The notes under the pieces were generated by a model, which worked only from the letters and a program-made list of their open reading frames with translations, ran no database searches and was not told the DNA's origin. Below, one piece after another: positions 54,172-62,745 of a stretch of DNA of 64,000 bases. The stretch's first letter is position 1; each line of letters begins with the position of its first letter. The position numbers and the translations under genes were made by a program. Origin of the DNA: Mucilaginibacter geliditolerans (GTDB taxonomy: Bacteria; Bacteroidota; Bacteroidia; Sphingobacteriales; Sphingobacteriaceae); contig NZ_JACHBY010000002.1 in assembly GCF_014200495.1 (NCBI RefSeq), forward strand, positions 558,001 to 622,000, read 5' to 3'.

Positions 54172-55146
54172 ATGAATAAACTTAGTGATTTACAGCAGAT
54201 GATCAGCGATGCGGTTAATGAATTAACCTATCCTGAGCATCCTGGTCAGCTTTACGAACCTATAAGTTATATATTATCATTGGGCGGCAAACGCATGCGC
54301 CCTGCCCTGCTACTGATGGCCTGTGAGCTGTTTGGCGGCGATGTTACCAAGGCTATTTCGCCTGCACTGGCTATTGAGGTGTTCCATAATTTCACGCTGA
54401 TGCATGATGACATTATGGATAATGCTCCCCTGCGCCGTGGTAAAACTACGGTACATGAAAAATGGAACCAAAATGTAGGTATCCTCTCCGGCGACGTGAT
54501 GCTGATTGAAGGCTACAAGCTGATGATGCAGGTTGATAATAGCATTTTACGCCAGGTACTCGACATTTTTAATGAAACTGCCGTAGGTGTGTGCGAAGGA
54601 CAGCAGATTGATATGGAGTTTGAGCAGCAGCATGATGTGCGCATTGATGAATACATCAATATGATACGCCTTAAAACAGCCGTAGTGCTTGGTGGCGCCC
54701 TCAGGATTGGTGCACTGATAGGTGGAGCACCTGCAAAGGATGCAGCCCTGTTAAGCACCTTTGGCGAGCAACTCGGTATAGCCTTCCAATTACAGGATGA
54801 TATATTGGATGTTTACGGCGACCCGGAGAAGTTCGGCAAGCTGGTTGGTGGAGATATCATATCCAACAAAAAAACATACCTGCTAATAAAGGCCCTTGAA
54901 CTGGCAAAAGGCGAAGATGCTGCTGAATTAAACAATTTAATAAGCGCTACTAAGTTTGATAACACCGAAAAAGTTGCAGCCGTAACCCGCATATACAATT
55001 CCCTGCAAATAAGGCAATACGCCGAGGAAGCCATGCAAACCTATGCCGATAACGCATTTGAGGCCCTTGAGCAGATCAATTTACCCGAAGACCACAAACA
55101 ATACCTGCATCATTTTGCAGATGGCTTGCTGGTGAGGGAGAATTAG
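54172..55146 (+). CDS. Polyprenyl diphosphate synthase (octaprenyl/heptaprenyl type)
   Basis: This 324-aa trans-prenyltransferase has the GGKRMRP basic motif (38-44), the first Asp-rich motif DDIMD (79-83) followed by RRGKTTVH, and the second motif QLQDDILD. Such enzymes build the polyprenyl side chain of menaquinone, the usual Bacteroidota quinone. Chain length cannot be read with certainty. It lies 87 bp after rnr, in a typical housekeeping neighbourhood. Confidence 0.9.
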   Translation: MNKLSDLQQMISDAVNELTYPEHPGQLYEPISYILSLGGKRMRPALLLMACELFGGDVTKAISPALAIEVFHNFTLMHDDIMDNAPLRRGKTTVHEKWNQNVGILSGDVMLIEGYKLMMQVDNSILRQVLDIFNETAVGVCEGQQIDMEFEQQHDVRIDEYINMIRLKTAVVLGGALRIGALIGGAPAKDAALLSTFGEQLGIAFQLQDDILDVYGDPEKFGKLVGGDIISNKKTYLLIKALELAKGEDAAELNNLISATKFDNTEKVAAVTRIYNSLQIRQYAEEAMQTYADNAFEALEQINLPEDHKQYLHHFADGLLVREN

Positions 55147-55226
55147 TAAATTGTTGCTTATTATCTATCTTAAATGTTACTTTTTGCATTGAAAAAATAA
55201 CTGATTGAATATATAACTTTATTATT

Positions 55227-56048
55227 ATGAAAAAGTTATTACTCCTTCAGGCACTTTTATTATTTACGATAGCTGTAAAAGCTCAGGATAATAAAAAGCT
55301 AAAAAGCAATAGCAACGATGTAATAATAGATGGCCCTACTGAGGGCGGCCATGTGACAAATTACTCTATCACTAAAAGTAACGACACCGTATATTATGGT
55401 GCGGAAGTAGAGCCATCATTTCCTGGCGGGATATCGCAATTTTACAAATACGTTTGTGCGCACTTTGATTATAACCTGTTAAAACAAGATAGTCTTAGTT
55501 TGTCAGCTAAAATATTTGTAACATTTTTGGTTAAAGAAAATGGTACTCTTACCAATATAAAAGTACTCAGGGGAGGTACACCGATAATAAATAGTGAAAT
55601 TATAAAGATTGTTGAAAGATCGCCTAAATGGAACCCCGGTGTACAGGCAAATAAAAACGTTAATGTACAATACACTGTAGTTATACGATTAAGCTCCCCC
55701 AACACGAATAACCAAACGGCATATCAATCCAAAAACGATACGCTTACAAGTATATCTAAGCCCGTATTCCGCGGAGGAAAGGAAGCCTATTATAAATTTC
55801 TTGCTGAAAACTTACGCTGGCCTAATACCAATAGTGATATACATGGAGCTATTCACCTGGCCTTTATTGTTGAAGAGGATGGATCATTAAAACGACTACA
55901 TATAGTAAAAGGATTAAACCCAGAACTGGATGCCGAAGCTCTTAGAGTGATGAAACTTTCACCGCCATGGACACCTGCAAAAGTTAATCATAAACCTGTA
56001 CGTTACTATTTTAGGCTACATATTAATTATAGAATGAATGATTATTGA
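55227..56048 (+). CDS. Secreted protein with two TonB C-terminal domains
   Basis: This 273-aa protein has a signal peptide (1-19). Two TonB_C-type repeats are visible. The first is around residues 85-155 (KIFVTFLVKENGTLTNIKVLRGG, shown by VLRGG and SPKWNPG). The second is around 205-268 (LAFIVEEDGSLKRLHIVKG, followed by SPPWTPAKVNHKPVR). There is no membrane anchor or Pro-rich linker as in a true TonB. Its role is unknown; a second, single-domain member lies at 57004. Confidence 0.7.
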   Translation: MKKLLLLQALLLFTIAVKAQDNKKLKSNSNDVIIDGPTEGGHVTNYSITKSNDTVYYGAEVEPSFPGGISQFYKYVCAHFDYNLLKQDSLSLSAKIFVTFLVKENGTLTNIKVLRGGTPIINSEIIKIVERSPKWNPGVQANKNVNVQYTVVIRLSSPNTNNQTAYQSKNDTLTSISKPVFRGGKEAYYKFLAENLRWPNTNSDIHGAIHLAFIVEEDGSLKRLHIVKGLNPELDAEALRVMKLSPPWTPAKVNHKPVRYYFRLHINYRMNDY

Positions 56049-56254
56049 TACATTCCTATCGTAAACATCATTTAGCATCCCAATAAAGATTATGATTCCT
56101 ACTGACTTCAGTTTGCCACAGAAAAGTCCTCTCTATCGTTCGATGACATGGTTAATTAATTAGAATTTAACTAAGCAAATCTCTCTAAAGATCCCTTCCC
56201 TATCATTCGTATTACATTGCTTTATGATTAAACAGATTTTAATATCTTTAGCTT

Positions 56255-56974
56255 ATGGAACACGAGATCATTGGCCATTCAAAAAAGGCTATTAAAGCTA
56301 TGAAATCGCATGACAAACCTTTAAACGAAAGGGTCAAGGAAATTATAATAGAAATACTCATTATAGTTTTTGCGGTAAGCTTTGCCGCATTTATAGAGCG
56401 CACCCGCGAGCATTATAAAGAGAAAGCTGAAGCCCGTGACTTTGTGATTGGTCTGAAAGGTGATATAAAAGATGAGATCGATCTGCTGCAGGGCAGTGCC
56501 AGAGATATGGACACGCTCAGGAAAAATTACGGCATGGTTGTGAAACTAAAAACCGCGGAAATAGATAGCATTCAAAAGAAACATATTACAGGCATGTTCA
56601 ATATCCCCACATTCAATAGCAGGGTAGTGAATGGACGCTATGAAGGCTTTAAGTCGAGTGGAAAGATCCAGTCTATTGAAAATGACTCCTTAAGGAATGA
56701 CATACTGAAATATTACCAACAGGAAATTCCGCTGGTTGATTTTACAGAAAACATTTTTAATCAAAACCAAAACCGGCTGGAAGAAATGCTTATCAATAGT
56801 TCCGATAATATAGGCAATAAACCAACAGACGTAATTGGGACGCTAACTTCCACTAAAGGAAAACTTATAATTTATTTTTCACTAGGTTATTCAAGTGCAG
56901 TAAGCAGGCACTATAATGAAGCCATAAAGCAGGCTAAAAAGATTGAGAAGGAGATTGAGAAGGAATATGAGTAG
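56255..56974 (+). CDS. DUF6090-like single-pass membrane protein
   Basis: This 239-aa protein has one membrane helix near residues 29-47 (IIIEILIIVFAVSFAAFIE). A charged helix (RTREHYKEKAEARDF) follows, then a soluble helical domain with the GLKGDIKDEIDLLQ and ENDSLRNDILKYY motifs of this uncharacterized family. The C-terminus is a Lys/Glu-rich helix. No function is known. It sits between two TonB_C-domain genes. Confidence 0.6.
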   Translation: MEHEIIGHSKKAIKAMKSHDKPLNERVKEIIIEILIIVFAVSFAAFIERTREHYKEKAEARDFVIGLKGDIKDEIDLLQGSARDMDTLRKNYGMVVKLKTAEIDSIQKKHITGMFNIPTFNSRVVNGRYEGFKSSGKIQSIENDSLRNDILKYYQQEIPLVDFTENIFNQNQNRLEEMLINSSDNIGNKPTDVIGTLTSTKGKLIIYFSLGYSSAVSRHYNEAIKQAKKIEKEIEKEYE

Positions 56975-57003
56975 CATCAATACTTAGTTAATATATTTAT
57001 TGA

Positions 57004-57396
57004 ATGAAAAAACCTTTATTTGTCATATTACTTCTAATAGTTGCCGGCATAGCAAAAGCACAAGATTCAATTACGACACTAAAAGGCTTGGCTGCAGATA
57101 CTGCATTATTTACTGTTGTTGATGAAGAGCCCAAAACCCCACGTAATTTTGGAGAATACTTACTTAAAAGCGTGCAAACTGATACCGCACACAAAACAAG
57201 TGGTTTAATTGTCTTAAAATTTGTAGTTGAAAAGGATGGTTCGTTATCAAATATTAGAGTCATAAAAAACCTGTCACCATATTGGGATAACGAAGCCATT
57301 AGAATTCTGAAAAATTCACCAAAGTGGTTTCCAGGTAGTCAGAACGGTAAAATAGTACGTTGTCTGTATAATTTCCCTATCAGACTAGCTAATTAA
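57004..57396 (+). CDS. Small secreted TonB_C-domain protein
   Basis: This 130-aa protein has a signal peptide (1-19, ending AKAQ) and one TonB_C-type domain: VLKFVVEKDGSLSNIRVIKN then NSPKWFPGSQNGK. It resembles a single repeat of the two-domain protein at 55227-56048, which suggests a local duplication. It lacks a transmembrane anchor. Function unknown. Confidence 0.65.
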   Translation: MKKPLFVILLLIVAGIAKAQDSITTLKGLAADTALFTVVDEEPKTPRNFGEYLLKSVQTDTAHKTSGLIVLKFVVEKDGSLSNIRVIKNLSPYWDNEAIRILKNSPKWFPGSQNGKIVRCLYNFPIRLAN

Positions 57397-57409
57397 TTTT
57401 TTGTTCACT

Positions 57410-57460
57410 GGCTTCAGTTTGCAACTGAAGCCTACAGATCAGGAAAGTTTGCAACTTTCC
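57410..57460. repeat. Two REP-like hairpins sharing a loop
   Basis: GGCTTCAGTT/AACTGAAGCC (57410-57432) and GGAAAGTT/AACTTTCC (57442-57460) are perfect hairpins. Both are centred on AGTTTGCAACT, with different outer stems. The shared centre suggests related REP-type elements, possibly substrates of a RAYT enzyme. Confidence 0.5.
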
Positions 57461-57463
57461 CCA

Positions 57464-57498
57464 ACAAAAAAAGCCCCGACCAATAAGATCAGGGCTTT
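57464..57498 (-). terminator. Terminator of rplU-rpmA
   Basis: On the minus strand, AAAGCCC and GGGCTTT arms (57470-57476 with 57492-57498, one mismatch inside) are followed by a run of T. It lies 23 bp after the rpmA stop. Confidence 0.8.
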
Positions 57499-57520
57499 AA
57501 TGTTTTATGCGGATCGCTAA

Positions 57521-57961
57521 TTACTCAGCAGCAGGAGCTTCTGCTTCTTCAGCAGTATCAGCTTTCTTTGCTTTTGGTGCAGCTTTCTTTGCTTTTGGTG
57601 CTTCTTCAGTAGTAGCTTCAGCAACAACTGGTGCTGCTACTTCTTTTGCTTTAGGCTCAGCTTTTGCTTTTGGAGCAGGTGCTGCTACTTCAGCAACTGG
57701 TGCTGCTTCAACAGGCAATACTGATACGTATGAACGGTTATCAGCTTTCTTTTTGAAAGTTACAATACCTTCAGCTAAAGCGAATAAAGTATGGTCTCTG
57801 CCGATACCTACGTTTAAACCTGGATTGTGTTTAGTACCACGCTGACGAACGATGATGTTACCCGCGATTGCTGGCTGACCACCGAAGATCTTAATACCTA
57901 AACGTTTGCTATGTGACTCGCGGCCGTTTCTGGAACTACCGGCCCCTTTTTTGTGTGCCAT
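57521..57961 (-). CDS. rpmA: 50S ribosomal protein L27 with long Ala/Lys/Glu tail
   Basis: Residues 1-85 are a normal L27 ([21 protein letters not shown], up to [13 protein letters not shown]). Some 60 more residues follow, made only of Ala, Pro, Lys, Glu, Val and Thr repeats such as [12 protein letters not shown] and [10 protein letters not shown]. Typical L27 is 85-90 aa. The tail is probably disordered and may be a lineage trait. The N-terminal extension cleaved in some Firmicutes is absent. The gene is downstream of rplU in the usual order. Confidence 0.95.
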   Translation of the reverse strand: MAHKKGAGSSRNGRESHSKRLGIKIFGGQPAIAGNIIVRQRGTKHNPGLNVGIGRDHTLFALAEGIVTFKKKADNRSYVSVLPVEAAPVAEVAAPAPKAKAEPKAKEVAAPVVAEATTEEAPKAKKAAPKAKKADTAEEAEAPAAE

Positions 57962-58011
57962 TGCTAATATTTTTTATGGAATCGCTTGCGCGGCTCCTGT
58001 TTAAATCTTAA

Positions 58012-58320
58012 TTATAATGTGATACCTGTGATCTCTATTTTGGTGAATTGCTGGCGGTGACCATTTTTCTTTTTGTAACCTTTTCTTCTTTTCTTTTTGA
58101 AGATGATCACTTTATCACCCTTTAAATGAGACACGATCTTAGCTGATACTTTAGCGCTTTTCAAATCAGAACCTAATTTGAATTTACCTTCGTTTTCTGC
58201 TAACAATACATTGTCAAATTCAATACTAGCGCCTTCATCTCCCTGTAAACGGTGTACAAAGATCTGCTGGTCTTTTGCAACTTTGAATTGCTGTCCGGCT
58301 ATACTTACTATTGCGTACAT
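58012..58320 (-). CDS. rplU: 50S ribosomal protein L21
   Basis: This 102-aa protein starts MYAIVSIAGQQFKVAKDQQI and ends with the basic FKKKRRKGYKKKNGHRQQ motif of L21. Its position upstream of rpmA (50 bp) is conserved in bacteria. A TATATTTG -7 box lies on the minus strand at 58355-58362. Confidence 0.97.
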   Translation of the reverse strand: MYAIVSIAGQQFKVAKDQQIFVHRLQGDEGASIEFDNVLLAENEGKFKLGSDLKSAKVSAKIVSHLKGDKVIIFKKKRRKGYKKKNGHRQQFTKIEITGITL

Positions 58321-58354
58321 GTGTTTGTTAATTATTGTTTTAAAATTCGAGGTG

Positions 58355-58362
58355 CAAATATA
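58355..58362 (-). promoter_or_regulatory. TAnnTTTG -7 box of rplU-rpmA
   Basis: The plus strand reads CAAATATA; on the minus strand this is TATATTTG, a full match to the Bacteroidota -7 consensus, 35 bp before the rplU start codon. Confidence 0.6.
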
Positions 58363-58393
58363 GGAATTGCTTATATAAAAAGCAACACGTAAT

Positions 58394-58903
58394 TTATTTT
58401 ATTTCACGGCCTTCAGCATCACCCAAAACTTTCTGTATCTGCTTTATCAATTCCTCGTTGGCATCTTTTAATTTCGGGTCACCATCAAAGCCTGCATCAT
58501 ACAATACTGTTTTACTCTTGCGTTTATAGCTAAATTCAATAAAGTAATGCGGAGAAACCACACCTTTCTTCTTTAGGGAGTCATTAACCTCAATAGCCGG
58601 GAAATTCCAGAATCCCATGTCGGCAGCAGCACGGTGTAATAGCAACAAATCATCATTATTAAGGTGCAGGTGTTTCTTTACCAATGAATCATGAGCGTTC
58701 AGGTATTGGTATTCGCCCGTTCTTGAATCATATTTATTAACCAGGCTATCACCATTGCCATATTGGAATACTACATATTCAAACTCGCTAAACTTATATG
58801 GTGCGTTCTTGATCATCATACCATAATAGTATACGCAGTATATTAAAAACGGCAGCGCAATACTTAGCGACAGGAATATCTTTTTCAAACTTTTCGACAT
58901 CAT
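58394..58903 (-). CDS. Uncharacterized single-pass membrane-anchored protein
   Basis: This 169-aa protein has one N-terminal hydrophobic segment (residues 9-28, IFLSLSIALPFLIYCVYYYG), which could be an anchor or signal. The rest is a small alpha/beta domain (FEYVVFQYGNGDS, HYFIEFSYKRKSKTVLYDAG). I do not recognize the family. It lies between the L21 operon and the symporter gene. Confidence 0.55.
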   Translation of the reverse strand: MMSKSLKKIFLSLSIALPFLIYCVYYYGMMIKNAPYKFSEFEYVVFQYGNGDSLVNKYDSRTGEYQYLNAHDSLVKKHLHLNNDDLLLLHRAAADMGFWNFPAIEVNDSLKKKGVVSPHYFIEFSYKRKSKTVLYDAGFDGDPKLKDANEELIKQIQKVLGDAEGREIK

Positions 58904-59020
58904 TTTGTAGTGATTAGTGATCGGAGGTTAGCGATTAGTTGCATATGCGTTCATCGTTATACTCTCCCTTTTTTATATTGATAATTACAATTATTTATTC
59001 TTATTACTATGCTTCAGATA

Positions 59021-60406
59021 TTAAATCGGATCACCTGCTGCCAATTCGTTCTCCCACTTGCTTACCACCGCAGTTGCCATCGCATTGCCTAATACATTTG
59101 TTGCTGAGCGCCCCATATCTAACAACGGGTCAATACCTATTAATAGTGCTAAACCAGCTTCAGGGATATTGAACATGCCTATCGTACCTGCTATTACTAC
59201 CAGTGATGCGCGCGGCACCCCGGCAACGCCCTTACTGGTGAGCATCAGTATCAGCAACATGGTTATTTCATGGGCGAATGTTAAATGTATACCATAGGCC
59301 TGCGCTAAAAATATGGAGGCAAAGGTCATATACATCATTGAGCCATCCAAATTAAATGAATAACCTAAAGGCAGTACAAAGCTCACTATTTTGCTGCTGC
59401 AACCAAAACGCTCCAGTTCCAGTAATACTTTTGGATACGCAGCCTCACTGGTTGATGTACCAAAGGCTATCAGCATGGCATCTTTTATGCGGTTAACTAA
59501 AGTAAATGCCCGGTTACGCAATACAAAAAAGCCAGCCAATACGATGATCAGCCACAACACAATCAGCGAAAAATAAAACTCGCCTATAAATATGGCATAG
59601 GTGGAAAGTATGCCTAAACCTTGCTTTGCTATTACAGCAGTAATGGCACCAAACACTGCAAGCGGAGCCAGCTTCATTACATAGCCGGTTATTTTTAAGA
59701 TCACGTGTGCAATCGCATCCATCGCCTTTATCACTATCTCGCCTTTTTCGCCAATGGCAGCGGTTGCCACGCCGAAGAATATGGAGAAAACTACAATCTG
59801 CAGTATCTCGTTATTCGCCATAGCCTCAAAAAAGCTTTTGGGGAAAACGTGACCGATAAAGTCTTTTAATGATACGCCGGTTGCTTTAATATCTGTACCT
59901 AAATGACTATCAGGCAAAGGCAGGTTCATGGCAGCGCCAGGTTTAAAAAGATTTACCAGCAGCATACCCAATAGCAGCGAAACCAAAGTAGCGCTTAAAA
60001 ACCAGAGCAGTGTTTTGCCCCCTATCCTACCTACGGCTTTAATATCACCAACTTTGGCCACCCCAACTACCAGCGTTGTAAACACCAGCGGACCAACGAT
60101 CATTTTTATCAGCCTTAAAAAAATATCGCTTAAAATGGTGAAGCCCTCCAGCTTATCATCACGCAGCGAATCATTTTTACTGCGGATAACCGCCTGTGCT
60201 GCTTTTTGTACTTTGAGGGATCTGTAATCGACAGTGGTAGTATCTTTTAAAGTAAGCAAACGCGTACTGATACTTTTAATATTGGCATCAGCATTGCTTA
60301 TCTTATTATTAATTTCGCCTATTACATGTACATTATAAATGTACCCGGCTACTACACCCAAAATAAGTGCAATAAAAATATAAAGGGTGAGTTTGCTTTT
60401 GTGCAT
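59021..60406 (-). CDS. Dicarboxylate/amino-acid:cation symporter (DAACS family)
   Basis: This 461-aa protein has about eight membrane helices. The family motifs are present: GTSTSEAAYP in hairpin 1, SFNLDGSMMYMTF (the NMDGT region) and SKGVAGVPRASLVV in hairpin 2. An unusual soluble stretch of about 60 residues lies between the first and second helices (NNKISNADANIKSIS and on). It imports glutamate, aspartate or C4-dicarboxylates with sodium or protons. A TAGTTTTG -7 box is on the minus strand at 60425-60432. Confidence 0.93.
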   Translation of the reverse strand: MHKSKLTLYIFIALILGVVAGYIYNVHVIGEINNKISNADANIKSISTRLLTLKDTTTVDYRSLKVQKAAQAVIRSKNDSLRDDKLEGFTILSDIFLRLIKMIVGPLVFTTLVVGVAKVGDIKAVGRIGGKTLLWFLSATLVSLLLGMLLVNLFKPGAAMNLPLPDSHLGTDIKATGVSLKDFIGHVFPKSFFEAMANNEILQIVVFSIFFGVATAAIGEKGEIVIKAMDAIAHVILKITGYVMKLAPLAVFGAITAVIAKQGLGILSTYAIFIGEFYFSLIVLWLIIVLAGFFVLRNRAFTLVNRIKDAMLIAFGTSTSEAAYPKVLLELERFGCSSKIVSFVLPLGYSFNLDGSMMYMTFASIFLAQAYGIHLTFAHEITMLLILMLTSKGVAGVPRASLVVIAGTIGMFNIPEAGLALLIGIDPLLDMGRSATNVLGNAMATAVVSKWENELAAGDPI

Positions 60407-60424
60407 TTACTTTAATGGAGGGCG

Positions 60425-60432
60425 CAAAACTA
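60425..60432 (-). promoter_or_regulatory. TAnnTTTG -7 box of the symporter gene
   Basis: The plus strand CAAAACTA reads TAGTTTTG on the minus strand, 18 bp before the symporter start codon. The gene at 60469 diverges from the same short region. Confidence 0.5.
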
Positions 60433-60468
60433 CAAAATTTAGTTATTTTGCTGAAATATATATAGGGC

Positions 60469-60996
60469 ATGAGCATTACTACCTACGGTTTACAGGATAT
60501 TAAAAAAGAGATTCAGCATTTAAGCCCCCTACAAATGGCTGAACTATGCCTGCGCCTGGCCCGTTATAAAAAAGAAAACAAGGAATTGCTGGCCTATTTA
60601 TTATTTGAGGCCGATAACGAAGCCGCCTTTGTGGAGAAAGTAAAAGCCGAGGCCGGTTTTATGTTTAGTCAGCTGCCGGTACAGAGTTATAATGCAGCTA
60701 AAAGCATGCGTAAAATATTAAGGTTGCTGAGCAAGTACACCAAATTTATGGGCTCAAAAGAGGCGGAGATAGATCTGTTGCTTAATTTTTGCACCAATTA
60801 TATTCAATATGGTGACAGGAAATCTTCATATAAACCGTTAAGATTAATTTTAATCAGACAAATTATAAAGGTTAAAACTTTAATTGGTAAGTTGCACGAG
60901 GATATGCAATTTGATTTTAGCGAGAGTTATAACACCATGCTTAGCGAAGCGGAAACAAAATTCGCGTGGATATATAAGAATGATTACTTGTTGTAA
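60469..60996 (+). CDS. Uncharacterized helical protein
   Basis: This 175-aa cytoplasmic protein is almost entirely helical (LQDIKKEIQHLSPLQMAELC, then KSMRKILRLLSKYTKF), with no signal or membrane segment. I do not recognize the family. It is transcribed divergently from the symporter and just upstream of the sigma-factor gene (43-bp gap). Confidence 0.5.
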   Translation: MSITTYGLQDIKKEIQHLSPLQMAELCLRLARYKKENKELLAYLLFEADNEAAFVEKVKAEAGFMFSQLPVQSYNAAKSMRKILRLLSKYTKFMGSKEAEIDLLLNFCTNYIQYGDRKSSYKPLRLILIRQIIKVKTLIGKLHEDMQFDFSESYNTMLSEAETKFAWIYKNDYLL

Positions 60997-61039
60997 CAAA
61001 TAGTATAAACCTACATCTAAATATAAATTAACTGAATAA

Positions 61040-61540
61040 GTGGCCGACAATAAAGAAGCAGCATTTAAGGAAATATTTGAAGCTAATTCAAAAAAGATTT
61101 ACCATTTGTGCTATGGCTACACCGGGGATGATGATGCTGCGAACGACCTTTTACAGGAAACATTTTTAAAAGTTTGGCAAAATTTGGATAAGTTCCGTAA
61201 CCAGGCGCTTATTTCAACATGGATATACCGTATTGCGGTAAATACCTGCCTTACTTATCTGCGGTCAGAAAAAAGACAAGGCAAAGAGGAGCTTACACCG
61301 CTGATAGCGGAAACAAAAGGAGAAGAATTTTCAGAGAAAAATGAGCAGGTAGCACTGCTTTATAAGTGTATATCGAAGTTGGAAGAATCAGAGAGAATAA
61401 TTATTACGCTGGTGCTTGATGAAGTGCCATACCCTGAAATTGCGGAAGTTTCCGGTATATCCGAAGGCAACCTACGGGTTAAAATTCATCGTATTAAACA
61501 GAAATTAACAGAATTATATAACCAGTATGAAAGACTTTGA
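61040..61540 (+). CDS. ECF-type RNA polymerase sigma factor
   Basis: This 166-aa protein appears to start with GTG at 61040, because no ATG precedes region 2. Region 2 is seen as FKEIFEANSKKIYHLCYGYTG with DLLQETFLKVWQN. Region 4 is seen as LEESERIIITLVLDEVPYPEIAEVSGISEGN. Its last 14 bases overlap the following membrane-protein gene, a layout usual for sigma/anti-sigma pairs. Confidence 0.92.
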   Translation: MADNKEAAFKEIFEANSKKIYHLCYGYTGDDDAANDLLQETFLKVWQNLDKFRNQALISTWIYRIAVNTCLTYLRSEKRQGKEELTPLIAETKGEEFSEKNEQVALLYKCISKLEESERIIITLVLDEVPYPEIAEVSGISEGNLRVKIHRIKQKLTELYNQYERL

Positions 61541-62117
61541 TCATTTAATGTCGGTTTGGCAAGCGCAGCCAAAACAAGATCAGCTTTCGGTGGACGAGGT
61601 GCTGAAACAGGTAAAGAAGGGGATTAGGAGTATCACCAGTCAGTTATATTGGGGGGTAGTAGCAATGATTGCCATGCTGGCACTTACCTTTTTTATACTG
61701 TTCTTTTTTGTATTCCAGTCGTGGTTAACCTATGTGGGCATTATTATTATGCTGGTAACCATGCTGCTTTATGCCATTTTGATTATCCGGAATTACCGTA
61801 TATTAAACAAGCGCGATGCCACTATTAACCCAACCGAATATTTGCAGAATTTAAAGGAATATCAAAAAAAGCGGGCAAAAATTGTAGGCTGGTTTTATTA
61901 CTTGTATGTATTGCTGATCAGTTTAGGATTGTCACTTTATTTTGTTGAGGTACTTAAAGGTGCAACTATATACTATAAAATAGCGGTTTATGGTCTTACC
62001 ATTATCTGGATCTTCTTTTTAACCTTCTACTACAAAAAACGGATCTTCAAAAACGAAGAAGAAAAGCTTAACCTCATTATTGAGAAACTGGAACGCTTGC
62101 AAGGGCAGTTTGAATAA
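61527..62117 (+). CDS. Four-helix membrane protein coupled to the sigma factor (possible anti-sigma)
   Basis: This 196-aa protein has a short cytoplasmic N-terminus (MKDFDHLMSVWQAQPKQ). Two hydrophobic pairs follow, at about 43-65 and 70-88 and at about 120-142 and 150-170, and the C-terminus is charged. It overlaps the sigma gene by 14 bp. It lacks the zinc-finger anti-sigma motif and has no FecR domain, so if it is an anti-sigma factor it is of another kind. Confidence 0.6.
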   Translation: MKDFDHLMSVWQAQPKQDQLSVDEVLKQVKKGIRSITSQLYWGVVAMIAMLALTFFILFFFVFQSWLTYVGIIIMLVTMLLYAILIIRNYRILNKRDATINPTEYLQNLKEYQKKRAKIVGWFYYLYVLLISLGLSLYFVEVLKGATIYYKIAVYGLTIIWIFFLTFYYKKRIFKNEEEKLNLIIEKLERLQGQFE

Positions 62118-62145
62118 TTCGATTTGAAGATTTGAGAATTTGAAG

Positions 62146-62655
62146 ATGATTATTAAAAAAGTTGCCGCTGCGAATATTGACACTCTGGTTGCCTTTAGCC
62201 GAAAAACGTTCTTTGACGCTTTCTTTCATTTAAACAAGCCCGAAGATATGGAAGTTTATGCGTCCGTTGCTTTAAGTTATGATAAGTTACTTTCCGAAGT
62301 AAACAACCCTAATTCTGAATTCTATTTTGCACAATTGGATGACGAACTGGTTGGCTACATTAAATTAAACTATGCTTCGGCGCAAACTGAGTTCAAGGAC
62401 AAAGATGCAGTAGAGATTGAACGTATTTATGTACTATCCAGTGCCCAGGGTAAACAAATTGGCAAACAGCTTTTGGATTTTACCGAAGACTTAGCCCAAA
62501 AAGATAATCTTCAATACATATGGCTCGGCGTTTGGGATAACAACCATAACGCTATCCGTTTTTATGAACGCCATGGTTTCAAGGCATTTAGCACACATGA
62601 TTTTTTCCTGGGGAATGATCAGCAAACGGATCTGTTGATGCGCAAAGAATTGTAA
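62146..62655 (+). CDS. GNAT-family N-acetyltransferase
   Basis: The ATG at 62146 gives 169 aa (a TTG two codons upstream is less likely). The acetyl-CoA-binding region is clear: IERIYVLSSAQGKQIGKQLL (motif A, Q/RxxGxG/A-like) followed by WLGVWDNNHNAIRFYERHGF. Cytoplasmic. The substrate cannot be told. The tandem word GATTTGA/GAATTTGA just upstream belongs to the flank's repeat style. Confidence 0.9.
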   Translation: MIIKKVAAANIDTLVAFSRKTFFDAFFHLNKPEDMEVYASVALSYDKLLSEVNNPNSEFYFAQLDDELVGYIKLNYASAQTEFKDKDAVEIERIYVLSSAQGKQIGKQLLDFTEDLAQKDNLQYIWLGVWDNNHNAIRFYERHGFKAFSTHDFFLGNDQQTDLLMRKEL

Positions 62656-62656
62656 G

Positions 62657-62716
62657 CTGCCGCAAGTTTAGCTATTGCTGCCGCGAGTTTAGCGCAGCGT
62701 AACTCGTGGTGCAGCA
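62657..62716. repeat. REP-like element, left copy (inverted with 63332-63374)
   Basis: The 43 bp at 62674-62716 is the exact reverse complement of 63332-63374 and can fold by itself (CGAGTT...AACTCG). A partial extra copy (GCTGCCGCAAGTTTAGC) precedes it at 62657-62673. A further 16-bp arm (AAGCTTCCAGCTTAAA) is also inverted inside the pair. The two copies flank the RAYT gene. Confidence 0.8.
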
Positions 62717-62745
62717 TTGTTTAAGCTTCCAGCTTAAACAACAAA

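Noticed and set aside
57507..57845. Plus-strand frame of 112 codons with Ala/Phe-rich repeats
   Set aside because: It is the shadow of the L27 tail and core on the opposite strand.
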